This document shows, piece by piece, positions 33,626-41,989 of a stretch of 64,000 bases of DNA. This stretch comes from Simplicispira hankyongi (GTDB lineage: Bacteria; Pseudomonadota; Gammaproteobacteria; Burkholderiales; Burkholderiaceae_C). The stretch covers positions 806,001 to 870,000 of the forward strand of contig NZ_QXJC01000003.1 of NCBI RefSeq assembly GCF_003570885.1, given 5' to 3'. The notes under the pieces are model-generated. The model ran no database searches. It was not told where the DNA came from and saw only the letters and a program-made list of their open reading frames with translations. The translations under genes were made by a program, and so were the position numbers. How positions within the stretch are numbered: position 1 is the stretch's first letter; each line of letters opens with the position of its first letter.

Positions 33626-35611
33626 TCAGAAATGGATGCCGCGCATCATCTGCTGCAGTGCCACCGCCTCGGCCGAAAGCTGGGGCTTGGCGCCCTTGTC
33701 ACCCTTGGCCGCGGTCGAATCCGGGAACATGCGAAAGCTGGTGTTCATGGTGATCTGCGCCACGCGCGGCAGGAAGGCATGCAGCACCTGGCCAACGACA
33801 CCGAGGCGGGTGGCGATGCGCACCGGCTTGAAGATGCAGGCCTGGGCGATCATGTCGGCGGCTTCTTCCGGCGCCAGCGTGGGCACGTTGTTGTAGATCT
33901 GCGTCGGCGCGATCATGGGGGTGCGCACCAGCGGCATGTTGATGGTGGTGAAGGTGATGCCCTGGTCGGCGAACTCGCTCGACGCGCAGCGCGTCCAGGC
34001 ATCGAGCGCGGCCTTGCTGGCGACGTAGGCCGAGAAGCGTGGGGCATTGGTCAGCACGCCAATCGAGCTGATGTTCACCACATGGCCCTTGCGCTTGACG
34101 GCCATGCCGGGGAGCAGCCCCATGGTGACGCGCAGGCAGCCGAAGTAATTGAGCTGCATGGTGCGCTCGTAGTCGTGAAAGCGGTCGTAGCTCGACTCGA
34201 TGGCGCGGCGGATGGAGCGGCCGGCGTTGTTGATCAAAAAGTCCACGCCGCCATGGTCCGCCAGCACCTGCTGGATGAACCGATCGCAGTCCTGCATGTC
34301 GGCGATGTCCACCGCGTAGGCGATGAAGCGGTTGCCGCGCGCCTCGGCCTCGGCGCAGGCCTCGTCGAGCTTGGCCTGGTCGCGCCCGCAGATGAGGGTG
34401 GTGGCGCCGGCTTCGGCGAACTTGTGCGCGGCGGCAAGGCCTATGCCCGAGCTGCCGCCCGTGACCAGCACCACCTTGCCGGCCACCGTGCCCTTGAGGC
34501 TGCGGTCGATGAAAAGCTCGGGGTCGAGGTGGCGCTCCCAGTAGTCCCACAGGCGCCAGGCATAGTCCTTCAGGTTGGGGCAGGTAACGCCCGTACCCTT
34601 GAGCGCCGCTTGCGCCTCGCGGCTGTCGAAGCGCGTGGGGTAGTTGACGAAGGTGAGCATGTCCTCGGGCAGGCCCAGGTCCTTGAGCACGGCGTTGCGC
34701 ACGCGGCGCACCGGCGCCAGGGCCATCAGGCTTTTCTTGATGCCGCGGGGCAGAAACCCCAGCAGCGCCGCATTGACAAACAAATTCATGCGCGGCGCGT
34801 GCGCGGCGCGGCTGAAGATGTCGAGCACATCGCCGACGCGGTAGCCGACCGGGTCGACCAGATGAAAGCACCGGCTGGCGATACCCGTCTGGTGGCTGAT
34901 GGCGTCGAGCGCATCGACCACGTAGTCCACCGGCACGATGTTCACACGGCCGCCTTCCAGGCCCACCGAAGGCATCCAGGGCGGCAGGATCTGGCGCATG
35001 CGCTGAATCAGTTTGAAAAAGTAGTAAGGACCGTCGATCTTGTCCATCTCGCCGGTCTGGCTGTCGCCCACGACCATGGCGGGGCGGTACACCGTCCAGG
35101 GCAGCTTGCAGTCTTCGCGGACGATTTTCTCGCTCTCGTGCTTGGTGCGAAAGTACGGGTGATCGAGCCCTTCGGCCTCCGCGAACATGTCCTCCCGGAA
35201 CACGCCTTCGTACAGGCCGGCGGCGGCGATGGACGAGACATGGTGGAAATGCCCGGCGCCAATGGCCTTGGCAAACTCCACCGTGTTGCGCGTGCCGTCG
35301 ATGTTGACGGCGACCTGGCTCTCTTCGTCGGCCGACAGGTCGTACACCGCGGCGAGGTGGTGGAAATGGTCGATCTGGCCCTTGAGGCGCTTGACGTCTT
35401 CCGCGGCCACCCCCAGGCGCTTGGCCTTGAGGTCGCCAAACACCGGCACGGCACGTGCCGCCCCCACACCCCAATAGCGGCGCAGTTCGGCCACCTTGTC
35501 TTCGCTCTCGCGTCGCAACAGGAAATGCACCACCGAGCCCTTGCGTGCCAGCAGCTTTTTGACCAACCGCCGACCGATGAACCCCGTTGCGCCCGTAACG
35601 AAATACTGCAT
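33626..35611 (-). CDS. Two-domain fatty acyl-CoA/ACP reductase (FAR, wax-ester type SDR fusion)
   Basis: The 661-residue protein fuses two dehydrogenase domains. Residues 1-~370 are an atypical extended SDR/thioester-reductase domain (TGATGFIG at 6-13, FHHVSSIAAAGLYEG, YFRTKHESEK, VNIVPVDYVVDAL). Residues ~384-630 are an Acr1-like classical SDR (TGGSSGIG near 384, NNAGRSIRRA, NISSIGVLTNAPRFSAYVAS with YxxxK). The length and many blocks match the Marinobacter FAR (Maqu_2507 type), as I remember it, which reduces fatty acyl-CoA to fatty alcohol in two NADPH-dependent steps. It is divergent from a phasin gene across a 198-bp intergenic region that must hold both promoters. No wax synthase (WS/DGAT) gene is in the window. 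Confidence 0.88.
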   Translation of the reverse strand: MQYFVTGATGFIGRRLVKKLLARKGSVVHFLLRRESEDKVAELRRYWGVGAARAVPVFGDLKAKRLGVAAEDVKRLKGQIDHFHHLAAVYDLSADEESQVAVNIDGTRNTVEFAKAIGAGHFHHVSSIAAAGLYEGVFREDMFAEAEGLDHPYFRTKHESEKIVREDCKLPWTVYRPAMVVGDSQTGEMDKIDGPYYFFKLIQRMRQILPPWMPSVGLEGGRVNIVPVDYVVDALDAISHQTGIASRCFHLVDPVGYRVGDVLDIFSRAAHAPRMNLFVNAALLGFLPRGIKKSLMALAPVRRVRNAVLKDLGLPEDMLTFVNYPTRFDSREAQAALKGTGVTCPNLKDYAWRLWDYWERHLDPELFIDRSLKGTVAGKVVLVTGGSSGIGLAAAHKFAEAGATTLICGRDQAKLDEACAEAEARGNRFIAYAVDIADMQDCDRFIQQVLADHGGVDFLINNAGRSIRRAIESSYDRFHDYERTMQLNYFGCLRVTMGLLPGMAVKRKGHVVNISSIGVLTNAPRFSAYVASKAALDAWTRCASSEFADQGITFTTINMPLVRTPMIAPTQIYNNVPTLAPEEAADMIAQACIFKPVRIATRLGVVGQVLHAFLPRVAQITMNTSFRMFPDSTAAKGDKGAKPQLSAEAVALQQMMRGIHF

Positions 35612-35809
35612 GAATCTCTCCCTTTGCGAAGGCCTCCATTCTTGCCCAGCATGGCACCGGTCGGTTCAGCGAAAACCCGTGTCAGGACTGGAGCGCTCAG
35701 TCTAGGTTTTTAGGAGCGCGCCCCTACACCTGACCCTGCGGCGCGCGTACAGTGGCTGCATACGCTCTGGCCCCCTGCCGCGGCGTCCAATCAACCCTTC
35801 GGAGGAACC

Positions 35810-36439
35810 ATGGTCAAGAAGCTTCAAAAAATCAGCAACGACAAGAAAAAAGGCGGCGCACAGCTCGCAGGCACGGTGAAAGAATCGGCTCAGCAGATCT
35901 GGCTGGCCGGCCTGGGCGCGTTCTCGAAAGCGCAAGAAGAAGGCACCAAGGTTTTTGAAGCCTTGGTCAAGGAAGGTCTGTCCATGCAGCGCAAGACGCA
36001 ATCGGCCGCCGAGGAAAAGCTCTCCGAAGCCACCAGCCGCATGACCAACATGGCCAGCGACATTGGTTCGCGCGCTGCTGGCCAGTGGGACAAGCTGGAA
36101 AACATCTTTGAAGACCGCGTCGCCAAGTCGCTTGCCAAGCTGGGCGTGCCCTCGTCGCGCGACCTGGACGTGCTGAACGCCCGCATCGACGCACTGGCCA
36201 AGAGCATGGGCAAGAGCGTTCCTGCTGCTGGCAAGCCTACGGCGAAGGCAGCCGCCAAGTCCAGCGCCAAGCCTGCCGCCAAACCCGCTGCCAAGGCTGC
36301 CGCCAAAGCGCCTGCCAAGAAGGCTGCTGCAAAGGCGCCCGCCAAGAAGGCCGCCGCCAAGCCGCGCACCGCTCGCGCACCTTTCCCCAAGGCAGCACCG
36401 CGCGCTGCAGAAGCGCCTGAAGCAGCAAGCGCCTCCTAA
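35810..36439 (+). CDS. Phasin family protein with Lys/Ala/Pro-rich C-terminal tail
   Basis: A 209-residue protein with a strong ribosome site (GGAGGAACC before ATG). Residues ~1-130 form the helical phasin domain (QQIWLAGLGAFSKAQEEGTKVFEALVKEG; amphipathic helices). The tail from ~145 is built of KAAAK/PAKKAA repeats, like the histone-H1-like tail of PhaF-type phasins that bind DNA and tether storage granules to the nucleoid. It coats polyhydroxyalkanoate or other neutral-lipid granules. Its place beside the fatty acyl reductase suggests joint work on carbon storage, which is inference. Confidence 0.88.
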   Translation: MVKKLQKISNDKKKGGAQLAGTVKESAQQIWLAGLGAFSKAQEEGTKVFEALVKEGLSMQRKTQSAAEEKLSEATSRMTNMASDIGSRAAGQWDKLENIFEDRVAKSLAKLGVPSSRDLDVLNARIDALAKSMGKSVPAAGKPTAKAAAKSSAKPAAKPAAKAAAKAPAKKAAAKAPAKKAAAKPRTARAPFPKAAPRAAEAPEAASAS

Positions 36440-36473
36440 GCCCGAACGCACTGCGCCGGCCAATTCCGGCGCG

Positions 36474-36510
36474 CACGGCCGCCACACCCACCGAGGGTCT
36501 GGCGGCCGTG
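36474..36510 (+). terminator. Strong GC hairpin after the phasin gene
   Basis: Perfect 11-bp arms CACGGCCGCCA (36474-36484) and TGGCGGCCGTG (36500-36510) enclose a 15-nt loop and are followed by GCGTTTGCGG. It lacks a full T-tract but is well placed, 35 bp after the stop, to end the phasin transcript. Confidence 0.6.
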
Positions 36511-36632
36511 GCGTTTGCGGGGCATCAAGATGGTGCACCGCAGCATCAGAAAGACACTTGCGCGTCGGTTAAAGTGGCCTGCACACCCCCCAACGCCCCG
36601 CCCGAATCGCCCGACGCAACAGACCGCACTCC

Positions 36633-37295
36633 ATGGTGAAAAAAGCGCCACGGCGCACCGCAGAACGCATTCTTGAGGTCACGCTTGAACTCTTCAACCG
36701 GTTCGGCGAGCCCAACGTCTCGACCACGCTGATCTCGGCCGAGCTGCGCATCAGTCCGGGCAACCTGTACTACCACTACCCGGCCAAGGACGAGCTCATC
36801 AACTCCTTGTTCGAGCGCTACGAGCGCGCGCTGGGCGAGTTGCTGGCGGCTGCGGGATCGGTCCGCAATGTCGAAGATGCGTGGTTCTTCATGCACTCGC
36901 TGTTCGAGCTCATCTGGCAGTACCGCTTTCTGTACCGCGACCTGAACGACCTGCTCTCCAAGAACCGCTTGCTGGAGACGCATTTCCAGACGGTGCTCGC
37001 GGACAAGACACGCGCGGTGCGCAGTCTGCTTGTGGGCATGGAGCGCGCTGGTGCGCTGCAAATCGACTCGCGCGAGGCTGGGCCCACGGCGACCAGCATG
37101 GTGGTCGTGCTCACCTACTGGCTGAATTTTGAATACGTGCGCGACCCGCGCCGAGCACTGGAGCCGGAAAGCGCACAGGCCGCCCTGCTGCGCGGCGCAC
37201 ACCATGTACTGAACCTGCTCATGCCCTACCTGCACGCCGACCAGCGCCAGCATCTGCTCGCCCTGGCCGATGCCTACCAGGACAAGGGCGATTGA
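36633..37295 (+). CDS. TetR family transcriptional regulator
   Basis: This 220-residue protein has an N-terminal TetR helix-turn-helix (RILEVTLELFNRFGEPNVST, then ISAELRISPGNLYYHYPAKDEL). The ligand-binding domain is all-helical (WFFMHSLFELIWQYRFLYRDL). It shares a DUF-type C-terminal domain with TetR proteins found near lipid-storage genes. It lies between the phasin and a TPR protein gene, so it may control one or both, or the divergent reductase. The effector is unknown. The next gene begins 22 bp downstream and is probably co-transcribed. Confidence 0.88.
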   Translation: MVKKAPRRTAERILEVTLELFNRFGEPNVSTTLISAELRISPGNLYYHYPAKDELINSLFERYERALGELLAAAGSVRNVEDAWFFMHSLFELIWQYRFLYRDLNDLLSKNRLLETHFQTVLADKTRAVRSLLVGMERAGALQIDSREAGPTATSMVVVLTYWLNFEYVRDPRRALEPESAQAALLRGAHHVLNLLMPYLHADQRQHLLALADAYQDKGD

Positions 37296-37317
37296 ACCCT
37301 CTCAAACGGAGATCCCC

Positions 37318-38091
37318 ATGGCGAAATGGACCCCTTTCCCGCATGCAGGCCAGTACCACTACGACGCGGCACAGTTGAAGAAACACTGGGCGCGCCTGCA
37401 TACCGGCGACGCCGAACCCCTGCCCAAGGATGCCAAGGTGCTACAGGCGTGGACACATTTTCACAACGGCGAATTTCAGGAGGCCGCACAGCTCGGCCTG
37501 GCCGCCGGTGGCGCTGGCGTGACCGCGGCCAACAAGGCCACGGCCATCTACGCCAACTATCTAGAGAAAAAGGAAAAGACGCGCCTGGAACTCTTCATGC
37601 AGGTCGCCGAGCAGGCCCAGGCCCAGGCCCAGGAAGACCCGGACAACGCCAACGCCTGGTACTGGAACGCCTACGCGCTGGGCCGCTACAGCCAGGGCAT
37701 CAGCGTGGCCAAGGCGCTGGCACAGGGCCTTGGCAGCAAAATTCGCGAATCGCTGGAAAAGGCCATTGCCCTGGCACCCGCGCATGCCGATGCCCACATT
37801 GCCCTCGGCGCCTTCCACGCTGAAGTCATCGACAAGGTGGGGGCACTGATCGGCGGGATGACCTATGGCGCCAAAAAGGACAAGGGGCTCAAGCTGTTCC
37901 AGGAGGCGCTGCGCCTGAACCCTGATTCGGCCATTGCCATGATCGAGTACGCCAACGCACTCGTCATGCTCGAAGGCGACCGCAAGATGCGCGAAGCCAC
38001 TGCCTTGTACGAGAAGGCTGCTGCCTCCAAGCCGCAGGATGCCATGGAACAGCTGGACGTGGACCTGGCCCGCGCCGAGCTGGAGGAATAG
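37318..38091 (+). CDS. TPR-repeat protein of unknown function
   Basis: The start is ATG at 37318 (MAKWTPFPHAGQYHYD), with GGAG 6 nt upstream, giving 257 residues. It has an N-terminal conserved block (AAQLKKHWARLHTGDAEPL) and several TPR-like helices (KVLQAWTHFHNGEFQEAAQLG; ANAWYWNAYALGRYSQG; KGLKLFQEALRLNPDSAIAMIEYANAL). No signal peptide is seen, so it is cytoplasmic. Co-directional and 22 bp after the TetR gene, it is probably part of the same lipid-storage neighbourhood. TPR proteins act as scaffolds; the partner is unknown. Confidence 0.8.
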   Translation: MAKWTPFPHAGQYHYDAAQLKKHWARLHTGDAEPLPKDAKVLQAWTHFHNGEFQEAAQLGLAAGGAGVTAANKATAIYANYLEKKEKTRLELFMQVAEQAQAQAQEDPDNANAWYWNAYALGRYSQGISVAKALAQGLGSKIRESLEKAIALAPAHADAHIALGAFHAEVIDKVGALIGGMTYGAKKDKGLKLFQEALRLNPDSAIAMIEYANALVMLEGDRKMREATALYEKAAASKPQDAMEQLDVDLARAELEE

Positions 38092-38099
38092 GGGACAAC

Positions 38100-38220
38100 C
38101 CCCTGCGCGGCTTCGCCGCCTCCCCCTTCTCTTGCATCGCTGCGCGATGCGGAAGGGGGATACCGCCCAGCGCGGCGGGGCGGCCCTTGCGCGGGGGCCG
38201 CTGAACAGGGCGGTTCTGGG
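38100..38220. repeat. GC-rich intergenic repeat, divergent relative of the 159-bp tandem repeat
   Basis: This segment shares the blocks GGGGCGGCCCTTGC and GCCGCCTCCCCCTTCTC (compare GCGCCTTCCCCCCGCTCTC) in the same order with the tandem units at 63332-63804. It also has a CATCGCTGCGCGATG palindrome. It fills the convergent gap between the TPR gene and coaX, with no gene visible. Confidence 0.55.
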
Positions 38221-38231
38221 GCGCAGGCCAG

Positions 38232-38996
38232 TCAGGCGAAGCGCCGGGCGGCGATTTCCAGCAATCCGTCAAAAATCAGGTTGTCCACCAGCTCGAACGG
38301 TCGCGTCATGCTGGGCGCCATTTTCCAGCCCGCGCCACCAGTCATCATGCAGGCCGGCTCGCTGCCGCAGTGCGCCATCACGTGCTGCACCATGCGCTCG
38401 ACCGCCCCGGCAATGGCGTAAGTGCCGCCGCTGGTGAGCGCATCGCTGGTGTTGGTGGGAAACAGGCAGACCTCCCCCGTCGGCACGTGCAGACCTGCCG
38501 TGCCCGATTCAAGCGCCCGCAGCATGATGCCGTGGCCCGGCAGGATCAGTCCGCCCAGAAACCGCCCGTGCGCGTCGATGGCTTCCACGGTAACGGCCGT
38601 GCCCACCATCACCACCACCAGTGGACGCTCGGGGCCCTGGGCAAGCATGCGGTGGCGCGCGCCAATCATGGCGACCCAGCGGTCGCAGCCCAGGCGCGTG
38701 GGGTGGTCGTAGCCGTTGATGAGGCCCGCCTCCTGCGCGCTGGCCACCACCCATTGGGGGGACACGTCCCACAATTCCATCTGTTCTTCGACACGGCGCT
38801 TGACAGCGTCGCCCGCCACCACGCAGCCCAGCATGCGTGCCGGGTGCGGCAGCTTCGCCCACGCCCCTTCGGCGAGACGTTCGATGTGGTCCAGGAATTC
38901 CGCGCCCTGAGCCAGCAGCGCGGCACCAGGACCGGGGGCTTCGTACAAGGCCCACTTGAGCCGGGTGTTGCCCACGTCGATCGCAAGAAAGGTCAT
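38232..38996 (-). CDS. coaX: Type III pantothenate kinase
   Basis: The 254-residue CoaX has the ASKHA-fold motifs [11 protein letters not shown] (phosphate 1), [13 protein letters not shown] (pantothenate region), [15 protein letters not shown] (phosphate 2) and [11 protein letters not shown]. It phosphorylates pantothenate in the first step of coenzyme A synthesis and belongs to the type that is not feedback-inhibited by CoA. In many betaproteobacteria it follows birA. Here the 190 bp upstream (38997-39186) carry no gene, so birA is elsewhere or outside this operon. Confidence 0.95.
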   Translation of the reverse strand: MTFLAIDVGNTRLKWALYEAPGPGAALLAQGAEFLDHIERLAEGAWAKLPHPARMLGCVVAGDAVKRRVEEQMELWDVSPQWVVASAQEAGLINGYDHPTRLGCDRWVAMIGARHRMLAQGPERPLVVVMVGTAVTVEAIDAHGRFLGGLILPGHGIMLRALESGTAGLHVPTGEVCLFPTNTSDALTSGGTYAIAGAVERMVQHVMAHCGSEPACMMTGGAGWKMAPSMTRPFELVDNLIFDGLLEIAARRFA

Positions 38997-39186
38997 GGCG
39001 GGAATTATGCGGAGTTTCGTGGCACGTGGGCGCTACACGGGAGACACGCCCAAAACCGGCATGATGCCGCGTTCGCGGCCTCCTCCCACAAGCGGGCAAG
39101 CATGAGCGCATGTATGGTGTCGTTGGCGCGCACGCGGCGCGCCAACGACAGACCGATTCAACACCCAACACCAGGGAGCTCACACC

Positions 39187-39690
39187 ATGGGTCTTTTCAG
39201 TTTCATCAAGGAAGCCGGCGAAAAACTGTTCGGCGGTAAAGAAGTCGAAGCCGCTGTCACGAAAGCCGCCACCGACGCAACGGCCAAGCCGTCGCTCGAC
39301 GCGCTCAATGCACAGGCAGCACGCGCCATTGAGACCTACATTGCCAGCCAAAAGCTCGGCGTGGAAGGCGTGCATGTGGACTACGACGGCGCGACCGGCA
39401 CGGTGAGCGTCAGCGGCCAGGCGCCATCGCAAGAAGCCCTGGAAAAAGTAACCCTCTGCTGCGGCAATGTTGCCAGCGTCAAGCAGGTGAACAACCTGAT
39501 GGCAGTCGCTGCGCCGGCGCCCGAAGCACAGTACCACGACGTGGTGCGCGGCGACACGCTCTCGGCGATCGCCAAAAAATACTACGGCGACGCCAGCAAG
39601 TACCCGAAAATCTTCGAAGCCAACAAACCCATGCTGAGCGACCCGGACAAGATTTATCCGGGCCAGAAACTGCGCATTCCCGCGCTGTAA
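39187..39690 (+). CDS. BON-LysM protein (YgaU/Kbp-like potassium-binding protein)
   Basis: This 167-residue cytoplasmic protein has a BON domain (about residues 45-105: VEGVHVDYDGATGTVSVSG, NVASVKQVNNL). A C-terminal LysM domain follows (YHDVVRGDTLSAIAKKYYGD ... KIYPGQKLRIPAL). Size and order match E. coli Kbp/YgaU, a K+-binding protein raised by salt stress. There is no signal peptide. The T-rich run after the stop is short and no terminator is clear. It is convergent with the creatininase-rhodanese gene 14 bp away. Confidence 0.9.
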   Translation: MGLFSFIKEAGEKLFGGKEVEAAVTKAATDATAKPSLDALNAQAARAIETYIASQKLGVEGVHVDYDGATGTVSVSGQAPSQEALEKVTLCCGNVASVKQVNNLMAVAAPAPEAQYHDVVRGDTLSAIAKKYYGDASKYPKIFEANKPMLSDPDKIYPGQKLRIPAL

Positions 39691-39704
39691 ATTTCAGAAA
39701 CAAC

Positions 39705-41000
39705 TCAGGTCTGCCGCCAAGGCAGACCGCGCGCACGCCAACCACCGCTGTGGTTGCGCTGTGCACTGGCATCGGGGTCGCCCTCGAAGCCTTCCAGCAC
39801 ATTCCAGGCTTCGATGCCCAATTGCGTAGCCCGCTGCGCCGCCGCAATCGAGCGCACCCCGCTGCGACACAGCAGCACGGCCCGCTGGCCAGCGGGCACC
39901 GCAGCGCGCAATTGCGCATCGAAATCGGGGTTCGGCAGCATGCCGGGCCACTGCTTCCAGGCCACGGCTGCCGCACCCGGCACTTCGCCAACCCAGGCGC
40001 GCTCGGCGTCGCTGCGCACGTCCACCAGCACCGCTTCCCCCGCGCTGACCCAACCCCATGCCTGCTCGGGCGTCACGTCGCCCGCATAACCTTGGTCGGG
40101 GCGCGTGAACGTGGTGGGTGGGGCCGACGTAGGCGCGGCCTGCTGGTGGACCTGAGGCGTATCGCACAGTGTGTCGCCGGGCAGGTCGGCAATTTCCTGC
40201 AGCAATTGGGCAAGCCCCGCCCCGGCGGCTTCCACCAGCGCGCGTCCCTTTTCTGCTGTCGCCGCGGCGGCGTTGCCCACTGCGCCCACGGGGTTGTAGT
40301 CCTGCATCTGCCAGCCGAGCTTGGCCGTCTTGCCATTGCCCAGCAGCGGGTAGCGCGCGGCGCGGTCTTGCGAGGTGGAGTGAAAATGCCGCGCGTGCTC
40401 CATGTGCACCGTGTGCGGCGCAAGGTGCAACATCATCGACGTCTCGATATCGCCTGCGTGGATGCCAAAGCGGTGCTCTTCGGCACTGAAGCGCGCGCTC
40501 ACTTCTTGCGGTAGCGGCAGACTGAACCAGCTGGCGCTGTAAACCAGCAGGCCAGAGCGGGTGCGCAGCTCGCGCGCGACGATGTCCATCACGCTGACCT
40601 GGCCGCCATGGCCGTTGAACAACAGCAGCTTCTTGATACCGGCGCGCGCCACGCCCTCGCCCAGCTCGGTCCAGAGCGCGATCAACGTGGCAGGGGCAAG
40701 CGTCAGCGTACCCGGAAAACGGATGTGCTCCGGGCTGAGGCCGACGTTCTGCGGCGGCAGAAACAGCACCGGCAGCTCGGGAGGCAGCCGCGCAAGGGCC
40801 GCGTCCATCACGCCCTGCAGCAGGGTGGCATCGACCGATACCGGCAAATGCGGGCCATGCTGCTCCGTGGCGGCCACGGGCAAGACGGCCACTGTGCGTT
40901 CCAGGCCGGAGGCGGCGGCGAGTTGCGCGAAATCGCGCGTCCCCAGCTCCGACCAGAAACGGGAGGGCAGCGCGGGAGGGGAAAGTGGTTCGGTCGGCAT
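39705..41000 (-). CDS. Creatininase-family amidohydrolase fused to a rhodanese domain
   Basis: The ATG at 41000 (MPTEPLSPPAL) gives 431 residues in one unbroken frame. Residues ~10-265 are a creatininase/MftE-type metallohydrolase: VLPVAATEQHGPHLPV (metal Glu and His), NGHGGQVSVM and GIHAGDIETSMMLHL (metal Glu). Residues ~310-431 are a rhodanese domain (VLVDVRSDAERAWVGEVPGA, then LLCRSGVRS with catalytic Cys378). Creatininase-family enzymes open cyclic or linear amides with Zn/Mn; rhodaneses move sulfur. Their fusion suggests a joint pathway step, but the substrate is not known. The ORF has no frameshift and the linker is Thr/Pro-rich. Confidence 0.85.
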   Translation of the reverse strand: MPTEPLSPPALPSRFWSELGTRDFAQLAAASGLERTVAVLPVAATEQHGPHLPVSVDATLLQGVMDAALARLPPELPVLFLPPQNVGLSPEHIRFPGTLTLAPATLIALWTELGEGVARAGIKKLLLFNGHGGQVSVMDIVARELRTRSGLLVYSASWFSLPLPQEVSARFSAEEHRFGIHAGDIETSMMLHLAPHTVHMEHARHFHSTSQDRAARYPLLGNGKTAKLGWQMQDYNPVGAVGNAAAATAEKGRALVEAAGAGLAQLLQEIADLPGDTLCDTPQVHQQAAPTSAPPTTFTRPDQGYAGDVTPEQAWGWVSAGEAVLVDVRSDAERAWVGEVPGAAAVAWKQWPGMLPNPDFDAQLRAAVPAGQRAVLLCRSGVRSIAAAQRATQLGIEAWNVLEGFEGDPDASAQRNHSGGWRARGLPWRQT

Positions 41001-41056
41001 GGCCGCATGGTAGCGGCGCGAAGACAGGTTCGGCGTTGCGCTATACGATTCGCCCC

Positions 41057-41809
41057 ATGACAGAAGAGCTTTTTCGCAAGGATGCGCGCCTGGCCATGTG
41101 CAGTGCGCAGGTGGTCGACACCACGCCGCAGGGCATCGTGCTGGATCGCACGGTGTTCTACCCACTGGGGGGTGGCCAGGCAGGCGATGCCGGCATGCTG
41201 CTGCTCGAAGACGGCAGCGAAATCGCCATTGCCGATACCCGCAAGGAAAAGGACGACGCAGGCACGCCCACCGGCCGGATCGTGCATGTCGCTGCGCCCG
41301 GACAGGAGGCGCTGGTGGCGCAACTGCAGCCGGGCGATGTGGTGGCTGCGCGCATCGACTGGGAGCGGCGCCACCGCATGATGCGGCTGCACAGCGCCAC
41401 GCACCTGCTGTGCCACCTGGTGCCGCAACTGGTCAACGGCTGCTCCATCACACCCGACTACGCACGCATGGATTTCGCCATGACCGATCCGCTCGACAAG
41501 GATGTGTTGACGCAAGGCCTGGCGGCTTTGGTAGCCGCCTCACTCCCTTTTGCGGTGGAGTCGATCAGCGACGAAGATCTGGATGCAAACCCGCAGCTCG
41601 TGAAAAGCATGAGCGTGCAGCCCCCGCGCGGCACAGGTCGCATCCGCACCATTCGCATCGGCGGTGCGGAGGGCGCGCCGCTGATTGACCTTCAGCCCTG
41701 CGGCGGCACACATGTCGCCAATACGGCGGAAATTGGACGCATCGCGGTCACGAAAATTGAGAAGAAGAGCGCCACCACCCGCAGGGTGGTGCTCGGCTTT
41801 GCCGAGTGA
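41057..41809 (+). CDS. alaX: Alanyl-tRNA editing protein AlaX
   Basis: The ATG at 41057 gives 250 residues. The protein resembles the editing half of AlaRS: an N-terminal beta-barrel (LDRTVFYPLGGGQAGD) and metal ligands HSATH (His112, His116) and CGGTH (Cys215, His219). These free-standing proteins hydrolyse Ser- or Gly-tRNA(Ala) in trans. It is divergent from the creatininase-rhodanese gene (56 bp between starts). A CTCGGC-TTT-GCCGAG hairpin overlaps its last codons and a nine-T run follows at 41825, so transcription probably ends there. Confidence 0.93.
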   Translation: MTEELFRKDARLAMCSAQVVDTTPQGIVLDRTVFYPLGGGQAGDAGMLLLEDGSEIAIADTRKEKDDAGTPTGRIVHVAAPGQEALVAQLQPGDVVAARIDWERRHRMMRLHSATHLLCHLVPQLVNGCSITPDYARMDFAMTDPLDKDVLTQGLAALVAASLPFAVESISDEDLDANPQLVKSMSVQPPRGTGRIRTIRIGGAEGAPLIDLQPCGGTHVANTAEIGRIAVTKIEKKSATTRRVVLGFAE

Positions 41810-41989
41810 GCAAAGCGAAATGCGTTTTTTTTTGAGACAGCCTCATAGGCGCGCAGTGCATGTGACGACTGCACATTGAAAAGTGCCACGATACGGAGGA
41901 TCGCCCCGAGCCTTGTCTGAACACGACTGCCACCCACGTGGCGCCTGGTGCGGATAATCGCCTCCCCGTCTTTGCTCGCAGCGCTCCCA

